Positions 10,087 to 20,422 of a stretch of 64,000 bases of DNA are shown here, piece by piece. The DNA lies in the NCBI GenBank assembly GCA_038142525.1, contig JAYQKE010000015.1, positions 310,001 to 374,000 on the forward strand, in the 5' to 3' direction. This DNA is from CAJQHK01 sp038142525. Its GTDB lineage: Bacteria > Pseudomonadota > Alphaproteobacteria > Rickettsiales > UBA1997. The translations under genes and the position numbers were made by a program. The notes below the pieces were generated by a model. That model made no database searches. It was given only the letters and a program-made list of their open reading frames with translations, and was not told where the DNA came from. Within the stretch, counting starts at the first letter, position 1, and every line of letters begins with the position of its first letter.

Positions 10087-12701
10087 TTATTTTAAATATT
10101 TTTTTACTTCCAATAAATTTTTATTATTATCATCTATTAAATCATTATCAGCATAAATGATAATATATTTAAATTTATTACCCTCTATTCCCTCTAAATA
10201 TTCAACTGCTTTTCTTTTATTTTAACCTCTTCTTCATTTTCTTTATTAGATGCCTTTATTTCTACAATTAAAAATTCTCCATTGTTTTTGGTAATAATAA
10301 AATCAGGAAAATAATTATGATATTTACCATCTATTCCTTTATATTCAAAATAAATATCCGTTTTCTTAGGGTCATTAATACTGCCAGTAAAATAAATATC
10401 ATCAATTTCTTTTTTATCTAATGACAATATATTAATCAATTTAGTAAAAAAACTTTTTTCAGGATTAGAATCAAAATCATAAATAGATAAATGAAATCCA
10501 AGATCATTTTTATTATCTTGATCATCGAATTTATATAATAATTTTTCTTTTAAACTATCTTCTTTAAATCTTATTTTGTGATAAAATATCCCATTTTCAT
10601 CTTGCTGAAAATTATAATTTCCATCTTCATCTTGAATTTTAATTATGGCTAACGCCTCTTTTATTTTTTCAGTAGATATTTTATATTTATTAATTTGTTT
10701 TTCAATTTGCTCAAATAAAGATTCTAAATGAATTTTTGGCAAGATCATTTTAGGATAAATATTTTTTAACTTTTCTATAATATCTTTTATATCAATATTA
10801 TATCTAGTAGATATTTGGATTGATGCATTATATAAACCAATATAAATACTTTCTTTTTCAATCTTTTTAGCAAAAGATGACTCTTTTAATTCTCCATCTT
10901 CAAAGCGATAAATTGTTTTAAAATTTACAATATCAGCTTCTTTTGTTGGCTTTTGAAGATTTATATTATTGATCTCAATATTATTTCTAACAATCTTCTT
11001 TAATTCTTTTGTAATTTCCAATTTTGGCATTTGATATTTTCTAACAAAAGATATCTCTGTTTTTATTTTTGAATTATCAAGATTATCAAGATCACCAATA
11101 GAAATATTAAAATTTTCTTTTAATTCCTTATCTAATATATTTATATTTTTTTTGGATAAATAAATTTTTGCCTTCTCTTTGTTATCTTTTACTTGCCTTA
11201 AACATCTTGTGCTTGCCTGTAATATAAAGTTGTTAGATGACGAAACTTCACGAATAAGAGCAGTTGCAAATAGACTAGGGCAATTCCACCCCTCTTTACC
11301 CTTATCTATTAATAAGATAATTCTTTTTTGACTATCGGGGCTATTTAAATTATTAAAATCTTCCAATTCTTTTTTAGATGATTTTTGTGTATTTGTGAAA
11401 ATTATTGTTATTGATAAATTTAGCTTAATTAATGATTTTTCAATTAATAATTTACAATTTTGTAGATGATCTTCATTTTTAAAGTAAAAAGCTATTTTAG
11501 ATAAGCAATTATCTATTGTTGCAATATCTTTATAATTTCTAAAAAAATCATTAATTATATCAAAAATTATCTCGCCTTCATCTTGATCATTAATATCATA
11601 GCTAAGAATATTATTATTAACTGATTTTAAAATATTATCCTTAATACCTTGAGATAATGAATACCAAAAAACCACCTCTTTTAATGGCTGTTTTTTGTAA
11701 TATGGTGTGCCTGTTGTATTAATAACACAAATTAACCTTTTTTTATGATTAATATGATTAATTGTTTGTCTAACTCTTTTTAAATCCTTATCAATATTAT
11801 TACCATAAGTATTATGGGCTTCGTCAGAAAAAACTCCTAAATTATCAAGAGAGCAAATTTTTTGTAATCTTAAATTTTCAGATAATTCTCTATCTTCACT
11901 TTTTTGATTAAATAAATCATTTTTTACCTTTTGAGATTTTAGAATTATTTTTTCACTATTAGTGACCAAGATATTAAAATAACTATTTTCAATAACTCCA
12001 TCAAATCTTTTATCATCATCTTTAGTGTAATTGATTTTTAAATTTGGTGCTAATTTTTTAAATAATCTTGCTGGCAATATTTTCTCAAAATCAATATCAG
12101 ATATTTCTCTAAGTGATTCAATAATAGTTTTACCAGGTGCAAAAATAAGAGCATTTTTCATCAATTTTACATCTGATTCTTGATCATCTAAATCAATAGC
12201 AATGGCAAATTCAATAGCAATGATTGATCCAATTAAAATTGTTTTACCAGTTCCCATTGCAAGGGCTAAAATATAGCTAGAATAATCAAGATTTAATGCT
12301 TCATGTAAAGTTTGATAATTATGTTTTTGGACAATATTTTTACTATCATCTAACTTAATATTTTCTTTAATTTCTTTTAATATTTCATCAATATTAACAT
12401 ATCTCAAAGCATCATTTGGCAAATGATTAATGCCAATAGATTTAAAAAATTCTGTTTTATTGTCTTCAAATAAATTTTTATATAAATCAATAATATTGGG
12501 GGTTTTTAAAACAAATCTTAAATATAAATAAGTTTCAATTGTTTCAAATTGTGGCTTTCTTAAATATCTAAAAGAAATATTATTATTATCGGTAATTTTA
12601 TTAAAATTTAATATTTCTCTAATTTGTGAATAATTTTCACAAATATAATTATTATCTCGCCATTCTTTGACTTTTTCTTCTAATTTTTCAAATAAATTCA
12701 T
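10087..12701 (-). CDS. Type III restriction enzyme Res subunit, one C-terminal frameshift
   Basis: Superfamily 2 helicase/nuclease that cleaves DNA with its Mod partner. Walker A ALAMGTGKT is at about residues 148-156, the DEAH box is in FSDEAHNTYG (about residue 293), and LIDKGKEGWNCPSL is a later helicase motif. The C-terminal PD-(D/E)XK nuclease is visible as FPDFIITKNNGEFLIVEIKA. The raw frame ends at TAG 10194. Shifting by one base near 10212 restores a natural tail (KAVEYLEGIEG...) to TAA 10087-10089. It starts 3 bp downstream of the mod stop on the same strand, so mod-res is one operon. Confidence 0.85.
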
Positions 12702-12704
12702 AAA

Positions 12705-14152
12705 TTAATCTTCAATTACTAAAACTTCTTCACCAATCATATCAATTATTTTTACTGCAATTTTTCCTTGATTAGTATTATCAATATCAAATTCATAATC
12801 TCCTTTGATCAAATCTTTCTTTTTTGCAGGAATATCAGACTGACAAATATTAAAAACTTCACCATTATAATTAAAATCAAATAAAACCATATCAATTTGA
12901 CTTTTAAAATCTGTTATTTGCTCACTAAATAAGTTTTTATCAATTTCCAGTCTTTTTAAAATAGTTGGTGATAAATATTCTTTAATTGATATTCTTATTT
13001 TGTTATTTTCTTTTTTAATATCGCATTTACAAATTGCAGGATCAAAAATTAACAAGCCATCCTTTTGAATATCTCTAATTTCAATTTTATTAATTGGTGA
13101 TTTTTTATTATATTTAGCAATTTCGCTTGCTAAAATTGTTTCTTGACCAGAGCAAATTATAATAATATCTCTTATATCGTCAGATTTATTTCTTTTAATT
13201 TCATTCTTTATCTCTTCAATTTCAAGAAGTGTCAATGGTTTGTTAAATTCTACAATTTTAATTAATTTTTCTCCCTCGGTTCCATCAAAAAATCTATCAT
13301 TTAATTTTTCTATACCATATTTTTCAAAAATAATCTCTCTAAGGGTAAATCTTTCTTGGAAGTCATAATTATTTACTCTAAAATGCAAAATATCATTATT
13401 TTGATAATTTTTTTTTTTATTATCTTTGTTTTCTTCTTGTTGTTTTTTTATTTTTGAAATTCTTTTAATAGTTGTTTGAATTGCTCCTTTGTTGCAATCT
13501 GCCCCTATCCATCTTCTATTTAGTTTCTCAGCAACTGCAAGTGTTGTGCCAGATCCTGCAAAGCAATCAAGTATGATAGAATTTTTATTAGAAGATGCTT
13601 TTATTATGCGTTCAAGAAGTGCTTCGGGTTTTTGAGTGGGGTAATCGGTTCTTTCGTTTCCTACAGGATTAATCATTGAAATCTCCCATAAATCACTACT
13701 TCCTTCGTCAAAATTCCACACATCTGGCATTGGCACCCCTTTTGTAATTTCATCAGTTTGTATTGATCTTCTTATTCCATTGTCATCAATTACACTTTTC
13801 CACGCTTTTCCCTGAGCACTAGATTTTAGACTTTTTGGAATATACATCTGGTTGTAAACATGATTTCCTTTGTTTCTAGAATACCAATACAAGCTATCAT
13901 GGTTACTTGAAAAAGATGAGCCAGCAATATTCCATCTTCTATAATGCCAAGAAATCTCATTTACAAAATTCCCCTCTCCAAATACTTCATCTAATAAAAA
14001 TCTTAAATGATGGCTTTTATGCCAATCACAATGCAAATAAATTGACCCTTTTTCACTTAATAATTCGCGAAGCAAAATCAGTCTTTCATACATAAATTGT
14101 AAATATTCATCATTTTTCCAAAGGTCAGTATATTGCACCTGCTCAAAAAATG
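12705..14152 (-). pseudogene. Type III DNA methyltransferase Mod, N-terminus lost at IS1 junction
   Basis: Beta-class N6-adenine methyltransferase partner of Res. What remains starts FFEQVQYTDLWKNDEYLQFM directly at the IS1-like end and includes YERLILLRELLSEKGSIYLHCDWHKSHHLR and the SAM-binding motif I DCFAGSGTTLAVA. In the beta class the catalytic DPPY motif lies N-terminal to this, and it is absent from the window. The modification function should therefore be dead unless the missing part is elsewhere. Without Mod, type III Res is also inactive, so the system is probably a relic. Confidence 0.88.
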
Positions 14153-14919
14153 GGCATTGTTAATTTACAATAGATTTTACTAGCAATTAACATCATTGAG
14201 CATAAAATAAGCATTTTAACTCAATAAATCAAACTATGAAATGTTTAAAATGCTCCAGTTCTAACGTTTGCAAAAATGGTAAAATGTACGGAATGCAACG
14301 CTATAAGTGTAAAGATTGCAATTATAATTATACAAAAGGCAGAAATTCTAAAGATAGATCAATAAAAAGATTTGCCCTGGAGTTGTACCTAGAGGGTCTA
14401 GGATTTAGATCTATAGGAAGAATTCTCAAGGTTAGTCATGTAAGTATCTTTAACTGGATCAAGCAATATGGTCAAAATCTTGATTTATTGCAAAATAGCC
14501 ATGAAATATGCGTAACTGAGATAGATGAAATGCACAGCTATATTGGTTCAAAAAAAACTCTGTCTGGATCTGGATTGCTGTTGATAGATATGCAAAAGAA
14601 TTCATCAACTTCGTTGTTGGCGACAGATCTACAAGAACTGGAAAAGAACTTTGGGAAGGAGTAAAAGACAGAGCTAAAGGCATTATAGCAACGGATTATT
14701 GGAAACCGTATGAGAAATTTGTTCCTAAGGATAAGCATATTCAATCCAAGGCACATACTTATACTATCGAGGGCTATAATAGCTTGTTCAGACACTTCTT
14801 GGCTAGAATGAGAAGAAAGAGCAAATGCTACTCTAAATCAATAAAGATGCTTGAATATTCAGTAAAATTATTGATTTTAAAGAGAAATGGCTTATTATCT
14901 ATTTTGGATTAACAATGCC
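14153..14919 (+). mobile_element. IS1-like insertion sequence, copy 1
   Basis: 767 bp with terminal inverted repeats GGCATTGTTAAT at both ends. Nearly identical copies lie at 47818-48587 and 60448-61214. The flanks (...CTCAAAAAATG and TGTTTCAAAATC...) show no 8-9 bp duplication, so this copy marks a recombination or deletion junction between mod and the integrase gene rather than a simple insertion. Confidence 0.9.
14236..14912 (+). CDS. IS1-family transposase, read in two frames
   Basis: Frame 1 encodes the zinc-ribbon and helix-turn-helix part (CLKCSSSNVCKNGK, CKDC, LEGLGFRSIGRILKVSH) and the first catalytic Asp region (EIDEMHSYIGSKK). The rest of the DDE domain (WIWIAVDRYAKEFINFVVGD, ATDYWKPYEKF, HFLARMRRKSKCYSKS) is in the -1 frame to TAA 14910-14912. 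The switch point is an A8 run followed by C (14550-14558), matching the AAAAAAC slippery site known for IS1. It is the same in all three copies, so this is probably programmed frameshifting rather than an error. Confidence 0.85.
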
Positions 14920-15948
14920 TGTTTCAAAATCATATTCTAACCCATTTATTCTTTCTCTTTGATCATATTCTGACAACTCCCCATAGCTATTAAATGATGT
15001 TTCAATTGATGAATGACCAAGTGATTGTCTAACTGCATTTAAAAATACTGGGCTTTGTGTTTCGGCAAATCTTATGGCAGTATGGCGGAAATTATGAGGG
15101 TTAATATATTCAAATCCTGCATTTGTAAATGCTTTTTTAAAAATATTGCAAATTGATGAATTGGCTTTAATTCCTGTAAATTTGATATTTTCTTCAAATA
15201 GATTATTTTGATTAAAATTATTTGGAATAATTGGGAATAAAGGATCGGCATTTTTAAAATTAATTTCTTTTAAAAATTTATACCAATTTAAAAGATTTTG
15301 CGAAATATCTTTTGGTAATGGCATAAAATCGGCTTTTCTTTGTTTGGCAAATTTAACCTCCATATTTTTTGGGTTTACATCAATAAAATATTTATCATTA
15401 ATATTTCTTAAATTTTTCATTTTCACTGTTCTTAATTCTGATGGTCTTAGAGATGCTAGGGCTTGAAGCGAAATAATTGCTTTATTTCTTTTTGCAATAT
15501 TGGAATTTTCTGGCATTTGGCGGATAGTCTTAATAATCTCTTGATAGGTGTAAGATTCTTGATATTCCTTTGCTTTTGCCATTTTCCTTTGATTATCACT
15601 AATATTGAGATAATCAATATGGTTATAATCAATTTTTGATTTATAGCCCCTTTGCCTTTCTAACCATTTTAAAAATTCTTTTAGAATCCTTAAATTATCA
15701 TTAATAAATGATAATGATAAATTTTCACGAAAAAGCCAATTGATATATTGATCAGCAATATTTTGATCAAAAATTTCAATATTTTTAAATTTAATAAATA
15801 TCTCAAATTTTCTAATATGTTTTAGCTCGTCAATTATTGTTTTATGATCTCTTTTTAATGCTCTTTTTTTATGAATGCGATAATCATATTTTATTCTATC
15901 ATTTTTAGCATTATAGAGTTTTTCATCTTCATTATTTTTCTTTTTCAT
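14899..15948 (-). CDS. Tyrosine recombinase/integrase, last codons supplied by IS1
   Basis: Site-specific recombinase of the phage/ICE type. The catalytic set is visible: Arg in LRPSELRTVK (about residue 170), HNFRHTAI (His-x-x-Arg), LGHSSIETSFNSYG with the nucleophilic Tyr. The N-terminal SAM-like domain spans residues 30-120. Native sequence ends at 14920. The final residues IVNPK and the TAG stop come from the IS1-like end, so only a few C-terminal residues are lost and activity is conceivable. Probably the integrase of the accessory island that ends at tRNA-Ser. Confidence 0.85.
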   Translation of the reverse strand: MKKKNNEDEKLYNAKNDRIKYDYRIHKKRALKRDHKTIIDELKHIRKFEIFIKFKNIEIFDQNIADQYINWLFRENLSLSFINDNLRILKEFLKWLERQRGYKSKIDYNHIDYLNISDNQRKMAKAKEYQESYTYQEIIKTIRQMPENSNIAKRNKAIISLQALASLRPSELRTVKMKNLRNINDKYFIDVNPKNMEVKFAKQRKADFMPLPKDISQNLLNWYKFLKEINFKNADPLFPIIPNNFNQNNLFEENIKFTGIKANSSICNIFKKAFTNAGFEYINPHNFRHTAIRFAETQSPVFLNAVRQSLGHSSIETSFNSYGELSEYDQRERINGLEYDFETGIVNPK

Positions 15949-16034
15949 CGATTAAATCAATTAAATTTAGCTGTTTTAAATTGATTTTTTCTTGAATCTG
16001 TAAGTCAGTCTTTAAGGGGGAGTTTTGCAATCAC

Positions 16035-17615
16035 TTATTGCTCACTGATATTTTGAGGAAAAATATGCTCAATAGTTTCGTACCCATTTTTATACTCATT
16101 AAAGCTTTTCCAGTCAATTTTTTGCTTATATTGCTTCCCTTTTTCTTTTAACCATTGTTCATTTTCATATAAGAAGTATTTCAAACCCTCCCAATGATAA
16201 AAACCATCTCTTCCTATTTTGTATTTCTCAGATATGTGGTTTAAAAATGCCGTTGGATCATAATAACGATCTACCCACTCTTCTATTTTTTCAATAACAA
16301 AAGAAATATCTTTTTCTCCAAAAAGCAAATCTCGGGCAAATCCATAAAATTCAGAATCGCCTGTGTTTGAACGCCTCTGACTTAGTATAAAAAGACAAAA
16401 GTTATATCTTTCTGCGACTTCTAAAAGATTATTAATGGATGCAAAATCTTTTCCTGATACATAGGCGGACAATATGACAGGCCTGAAAGCTTTAAAACCA
16501 ATTCTATTTAACCTTCCTATTAACATCTTATTTTTTTCATCATCATAATCTTCAATGTGATAGTGAGGATTATGCATATAAAACCAAGGTCGTACAGATT
16601 TTTGAAGACTTGTTACATACTCTTCAATCTCGTTTACAGTAAGTTGGTCATCTTTATTTTTGGGATGTGTAACATTTCTAGGCGAAAACTTTTCTTCAAG
16701 TAAAAACCTTATATAGTCATCTCCCTTGCGCCTGCTGTATTTAAAATACATTATCCAATGATTTTTTAAAAATAAATTATCATCAAGCTTGACCTCTGGG
16801 CTTTTTCCTAAATATTCATAAATCGTTTTCCAGGCTTCATTGATTTTTCTTCTTAAAACCTCTTTTCCTTCATGACCTTGAAACAAAGTTGAAAGATAAA
16901 TTAATCTGTTTTTTAACAATTCCAGGCTTGTTAATGGCTTACCTCTATTATTCATGGTCTCAAAGGTAACAAAAACATCTATTTCTTCATCTATTTCATA
17001 GACATTAAATTTAAATTTTTGTGTAAGTTTTTTAAATAATTTTTCTATATCCTCTAATGCAATATCTTTAAGCTTTTTTTTGAAAAAGATTTTTGCTTCA
17101 ACTAAATTTCTAGTATAAAGAGTTTGCCTTTTTTCATTGCTGTGTGAATATTTTCCTAATATTTCTGTTCTCAAAAACTCATCACTTGGATTATCTTTTT
17201 CATATCCGAATAAAAAGCTTTCTCGCTGACCATCTTCAGCTTTATGTAAAACATATTTATTACTGATCTCATTAAATGATTGATAGTTTAATTGTGCATC
17301 TTTTGGAAGTATTTCCAATATAGACTGTATTAATACAATGGAGGTAGTAAGTCTTTGTTGCCCATCAACAATATAAAAAGGCGAATATCCTTTGCCGTCA
17401 ATGATCCAGATATCCTGCTCCCATCTATTATAATTTTTTTTAGAGACAGGTTCTAATGTTATAACCCCAGTATAATGAGCTTTATCTGAATCAAGTTGAA
17501 TCAAATCCTCCCAAAAATCTGAAAGTTGATGTTCTTGCCAGGAATACCCTCTCTGATAGTCCGGTATTCGTAAAACCCTCTCTTTAAATATATCGCTTAA
17601 GCTACTTAATTTCAT
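16035..17615 (-). CDS. DUF262 (GmrSD-like) protein, truncated in the DUF1524 nuclease part
   Basis: The N-terminal DUF262 domain has RIPDYQRGYSWQ and the nucleotide-related motif IVDGQQRLTTS (about residue 93). Such proteins restrict modified phage DNA (type IV, GmrSD) or related targets. The C-terminal DUF1524 domain carries an HNH-like site beginning IEHIFPQN. Here the frame stops nine residues after EHI, so the Asn and second His are missing. One base shift or a deletion could explain it. Orphan in the island, between the integrase and tRNA-Ser. Confidence 0.8.
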   Translation of the reverse strand: MKLSSLSDIFKERVLRIPDYQRGYSWQEHQLSDFWEDLIQLDSDKAHYTGVITLEPVSKKNYNRWEQDIWIIDGKGYSPFYIVDGQQRLTTSIVLIQSILEILPKDAQLNYQSFNEISNKYVLHKAEDGQRESFLFGYEKDNPSDEFLRTEILGKYSHSNEKRQTLYTRNLVEAKIFFKKKLKDIALEDIEKLFKKLTQKFKFNVYEIDEEIDVFVTFETMNNRGKPLTSLELLKNRLIYLSTLFQGHEGKEVLRRKINEAWKTIYEYLGKSPEVKLDDNLFLKNHWIMYFKYSRRKGDDYIRFLLEEKFSPRNVTHPKNKDDQLTVNEIEEYVTSLQKSVRPWFYMHNPHYHIEDYDDEKNKMLIGRLNRIGFKAFRPVILSAYVSGKDFASINNLLEVAERYNFCLFILSQRRSNTGDSEFYGFARDLLFGEKDISFVIEKIEEWVDRYYDPTAFLNHISEKYKIGRDGFYHWEGLKYFLYENEQWLKEKGKQYKQKIDWKSFNEYKNGYETIEHIFPQNISEQ

Positions 17616-17619
17616 TAAT

Positions 17620-17997
17620 TATAATATTCTTATTGCCTAAAATAACCATTGTTGCAATGCTAATAAGCATGATATTGTAAATGTGATGTGTAAAAAAATC
17701 CACGAAAAGTTCGCAAAAATCATCAAAGTTGCACTCGCACACCCAAACAGAAAAGTTCGATAGAAATCCTGTGAAGCCAGTGTTTATCGAAGCGTCCTAA
17801 AATCAAAACAGGACGACCCAAACGGAGAAAGAGAGAATTTTTTGGGTGATTTTGGCAAAATTTTGTGAAGAACGGAGAAGAAAAAGGACGACTAAAATTG
17901 AATCTTAAAAGTCGCAAACCCTTTGATTTACTGGGCTTAGAGCGTTGATTGTGATTGGAAAAAAATAGAGCGGAGACAAGGTTAGAACCAGTTAAAC
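17620..17997. other. Gap of about 380 bases without a supported gene
   Basis: Visibly richer in G and C than its surroundings from 17720 to 17940. A 64-codon ORF on the minus strand (17723-17917) has no recognisable features and a biased Arg/Leu/Phe composition. Near its right end lies an imperfect copy of the tRNA-Ser 3' end (CGGAGACAAGGTTAGAACC, about 17970-17990), which may be an attachment-site scar. Confidence 0.5.
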
Positions 17998-18089
17998 TGG
18001 CGGAGACAGAGGGATTCGAACCCTCGATACAGTGTTACCCATATACTTTCTTAGCAGGAAAGCGCTTTCAGCCACTCAGCCATGTCTCC
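17998..18089 (-). tRNA. tRNA-Ser(GCU)
   Basis: Read on the minus strand: acceptor stem GGAGACA pairs with TGTCTCC, D-arm GGCTGAGTGGC, anticodon loop CTGCTAA with anticodon GCT between CTTTC and GAAAG, a long class II variable arm, T-arm GAGGGTTCGAATCCCTC, discriminator G and an encoded CCA (17998-18000). It reads AGC/AGU codons. A plausible promoter lies upstream (TTGACT around 18127-18132). It marks the end of the accessory island. Confidence 0.95.
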
Positions 18090-18199
18090 AAAGAATTATT
18101 AATTGTGATAGAAGATGAAAAAAAGTCAAATAAAATAATGGGAATCAATATAAGATGAGACAGAAAATTGTCTATAGAAAGTGGTATTAAATGATAAAA

Positions 18200-18226
18200 C
18201 AAGGTAAGCTCATAGAACTTACCTTG
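18200..18226 (-). terminator. Intrinsic terminator of groESL
   Basis: On the minus strand, stem CAAGGTAAG / CTTACCTTG with a 9-base loop is followed by TTTTATC. It lies about 20 bp past the groEL stop. Confidence 0.8.
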
Positions 18227-18245
18227 CAGTAATTTTTATGAAGGA

Positions 18246-19909
18246 TTAGAATCCACCCATGCCAGGCATTCCGCCCATGCCACCCATAGGAGGCATTCCA
18301 GCAAAGACCACCAGCAAGCAGAGTCATCACTATCAGCATCAACAATTGCAGACTTCAGTAGTAATTAACAAAGAAGCAATTGAGGCCGCATCTTGAAGTG
18401 CAGATCTTACAACTTTAACAGGATCAATCACACCATCCTTGAACATATCAACATATTGTCCAGTTTGAGCATTATAACCATAATCTTGATCATTTTTGAT
18501 AGCAACTTCATTAGCAACAACAGCACCATCAAAACCAGCATTTTCAGCGATTTGACGGATAGGCGCTTGAAGAGCTTTTTTCACAATATTAATACCGCTA
18601 TTTTGATCTTCATTTTCACCCTTAACATTATCTAAAATTTTAGTTGCATAAAGAAGAGCAGAACCACCACCAGCAATGATACCTTCTTGCATTGCGGCTC
18701 TAGTTGCGACAAGAGCGTCTTCCACGCGATCTTTCTTTTCTTTAACTTCAACCTCAGTTGCACCACCAACTTTTAAAATCGCAACACCACCAGAAAGTTT
18801 AGCTAATCTTTCTTGTAATTTTTCACAATCATAATCAGAAGTGGTTTCTTCGATTTGTTGCTTGATTTGGTTACATCTTGACTCAACATCTGAATCAGAA
18901 GCGGCACCATCAATGATAGTGGTTTCTTCCTTAGTGACCACAACTTTTTTAGCAGAACCTAAATGTTCCAAAGTAGTAGTTTCAAGACTCATACCAAGAT
19001 CTTCAGCAATTAACTGACCTTGAGTTAAGCAAGCAATATCTTCTAACATTGCTTTTCTTCTATCGCCAAAACCAGGAGCTTTAACAGCAGCAATTTTTAA
19101 ACCACCTCTTAATTTATTGATAACAAGATGACAAGAGCTTCACCCTCAATATCTTCAGCGATAATTAATAATGGCCTACCAGAACCTGCAACAGCTTCTA
19201 AAATAGTAACTAGCGGTTGTAAATTAGTAATTTTTTTCTCAAAAATTAGAATATATGGATTTTCAAACTCAGTTGTCATTTTTTCTGAATTTGTTACAAA
19301 ATAAGGAGAAAGGTAACCTCTATCAAAATTCATACCCTCTACAATACTAGTTTCAAAATCAAGACCTTTAGCTTCTTCAACAGTAATTGGGCTTTCAGGA
19401 CCAACTTTTTCAACTGCATCAGCAATTTTTTTACCAATTTCAGAATCACCATTAGCAGAAATTGTAGCAATTTGAGAAATTTCAGAATTACCCTTAACTG
19501 CTTTTGAGTTATTTTTTAATTCTTCAAGAACTTTTTCAACTGCTAAATCAATACCTCTTTTAAGATCCATAGAATTAATACCAGTTGCAACTAATTTTGA
19601 ACCTTCTCTAACAATTGCCTGAGCAAGAACTGTAGAAGTTGTGGTTCCATCGCCAGCTATATCATTAGTTTTAGAGGCGACTTCCTTAATCATAGCGGCA
19701 CCCATATTTTGAAATTTGTCTTTTAACTCAATTTCCTTAGCAACTGAAACACCATCTTTAGTGATTCTTGGAGCGCCAAATGATTTATCGATAATAACAT
19801 TTTTACCTTTTGGTCCTAATGTTACTTTTACCGCATCAGCGATAATATTAACACCTTCGCAAATTTTTGCTCTGGCATCTGTATTAAATAAAATTTCTTT
19901 TGCTGTCAT
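18246..19909 (-). CDS. groEL: Chaperonin GroEL, several single-base indels
   Basis: 60-kDa chaperonin forming the folding chamber with GroES. Recognisable throughout: VKVTLGPKGKNVIIDKSFG, AGDGTTTSTVLAQ, GGVAILKVGGATEVEVKEKKDR, EGIIAGGGSALLYA. The frame breaks near 19112 (one base short in GEAL-TLVINKLRGG) and three more times in the last 100 bases (near 18349, 18320 and 18307, each an extra T). Corrected, the tail is the normal Gly-Met-rich GMPPMGGMGGMPGMGGF ending TAA 18246-18248. GroEL is essential, so four indels in one gene point to assembly error. Confidence 0.93.
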
Positions 19910-19925
19910 TTTTATTATATTTGAA

Positions 19926-20216
19926 TTATGCAGTGATAGCTAAGATATCAGACTCCTTTAAAATAAGAAGATCTTTACCCTCAACTTTGATTTCAGTTCC
20001 GCCCCATTTAGCAAAAAGAACTTTATCACCAACTTTTACATCTAAAGGAATGTTTTTTCCATTTTCATCCTTAGTGCCACTTCCAACGGCAACAATTTTA
20101 CCCTCAGAAGGTTTTTCTTTTGCAGTATCAGGAATGATAATTCCACCTGCAGTTTTAGTTTCAGCTTCAACTCTTTCAACTAAAACATTATTATGTAACG
20201 GTCTAATATTGCTCAT
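19926..20216 (-). CDS. groES: Co-chaperonin GroES
   Basis: 96 residues, full length. The start is MSNIRPLHNNVLVERVEAETKTAGGIIIPDTAKEKP with the mobile loop in residues 16-32. KVGDKVLFAKWGGTEIKVEG is the dome region. It ends 16 bp before groEL, forming the usual groES-groEL operon. A 66-bp AGGAACC-type repeat lies about 40 bp upstream of the start, in the expected promoter/leader region. Confidence 0.96.
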   Translation of the reverse strand: MSNIRPLHNNVLVERVEAETKTAGGIIIPDTAKEKPSEGKIVAVGSGTKDENGKNIPLDVKVGDKVLFAKWGGTEIKVEGKDLLILKESDILAITA

Positions 20217-20258
20217 AATTTTAAATTTATTTTATTTATTAAATATCCAAAATCCTAC

Positions 20259-20324
20259 AGGAACCTCTGAAAAACTAAAAGATCAATTTTGCTAAATACA
20301 TATTTTAGTTTTTCAGAGGTTCCT
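20259..20324. repeat. Short MITE-like palindrome upstream of groES
   Basis: 66 bp, AGGAACCTCTGAAAAACTA to its inverse, with CTAC/GTAG flanks continuing the palindrome. It carries the same ends as the 8646 and 57472 elements with nearly all of the interior deleted. If transcribed it folds into one long hairpin in the groESL leader. Confidence 0.8.
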
Positions 20325-20352
20325 GTAGATTACCCTTAGAAATACAACTAAT

Positions 20353-20382
20353 ATCAAAGTTCATTTTAAGATAAACTTTGAT
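20353..20382. terminator. Palindrome ATCAAAGTT...AACTTTGAT
   Basis: A 9-bp stem with a 12-base loop downstream of the AI-2E-type permease gene (minus strand). Its left arm shares CAAAGTTCATTTTAA with the 4882-4934 terminator. Possible terminator for the permease gene. The short U-run makes this moderate. Confidence 0.4.
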
Positions 20383-20422
20383 GTAATATATAATAACAAT
20401 TTAATTTTTTACAAGAGGGTAA

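Noticed and set aside
14459..14795. Minus-strand ORFs inside the IS1-like copies (also at 48127-48463 and 60572-60908)
   Set aside because: Antisense shadows of the transposase; identical only because the IS copies are identical.
17955..18158. 67-codon plus-strand ORF over the tRNA-Ser
   Set aside because: It runs through the tRNA gene on the opposite strand and has no protein features.
19916..20295. 131-codon ORF antisense to groES
   Set aside because: Antisense to groES and running into the MITE; no independent support.
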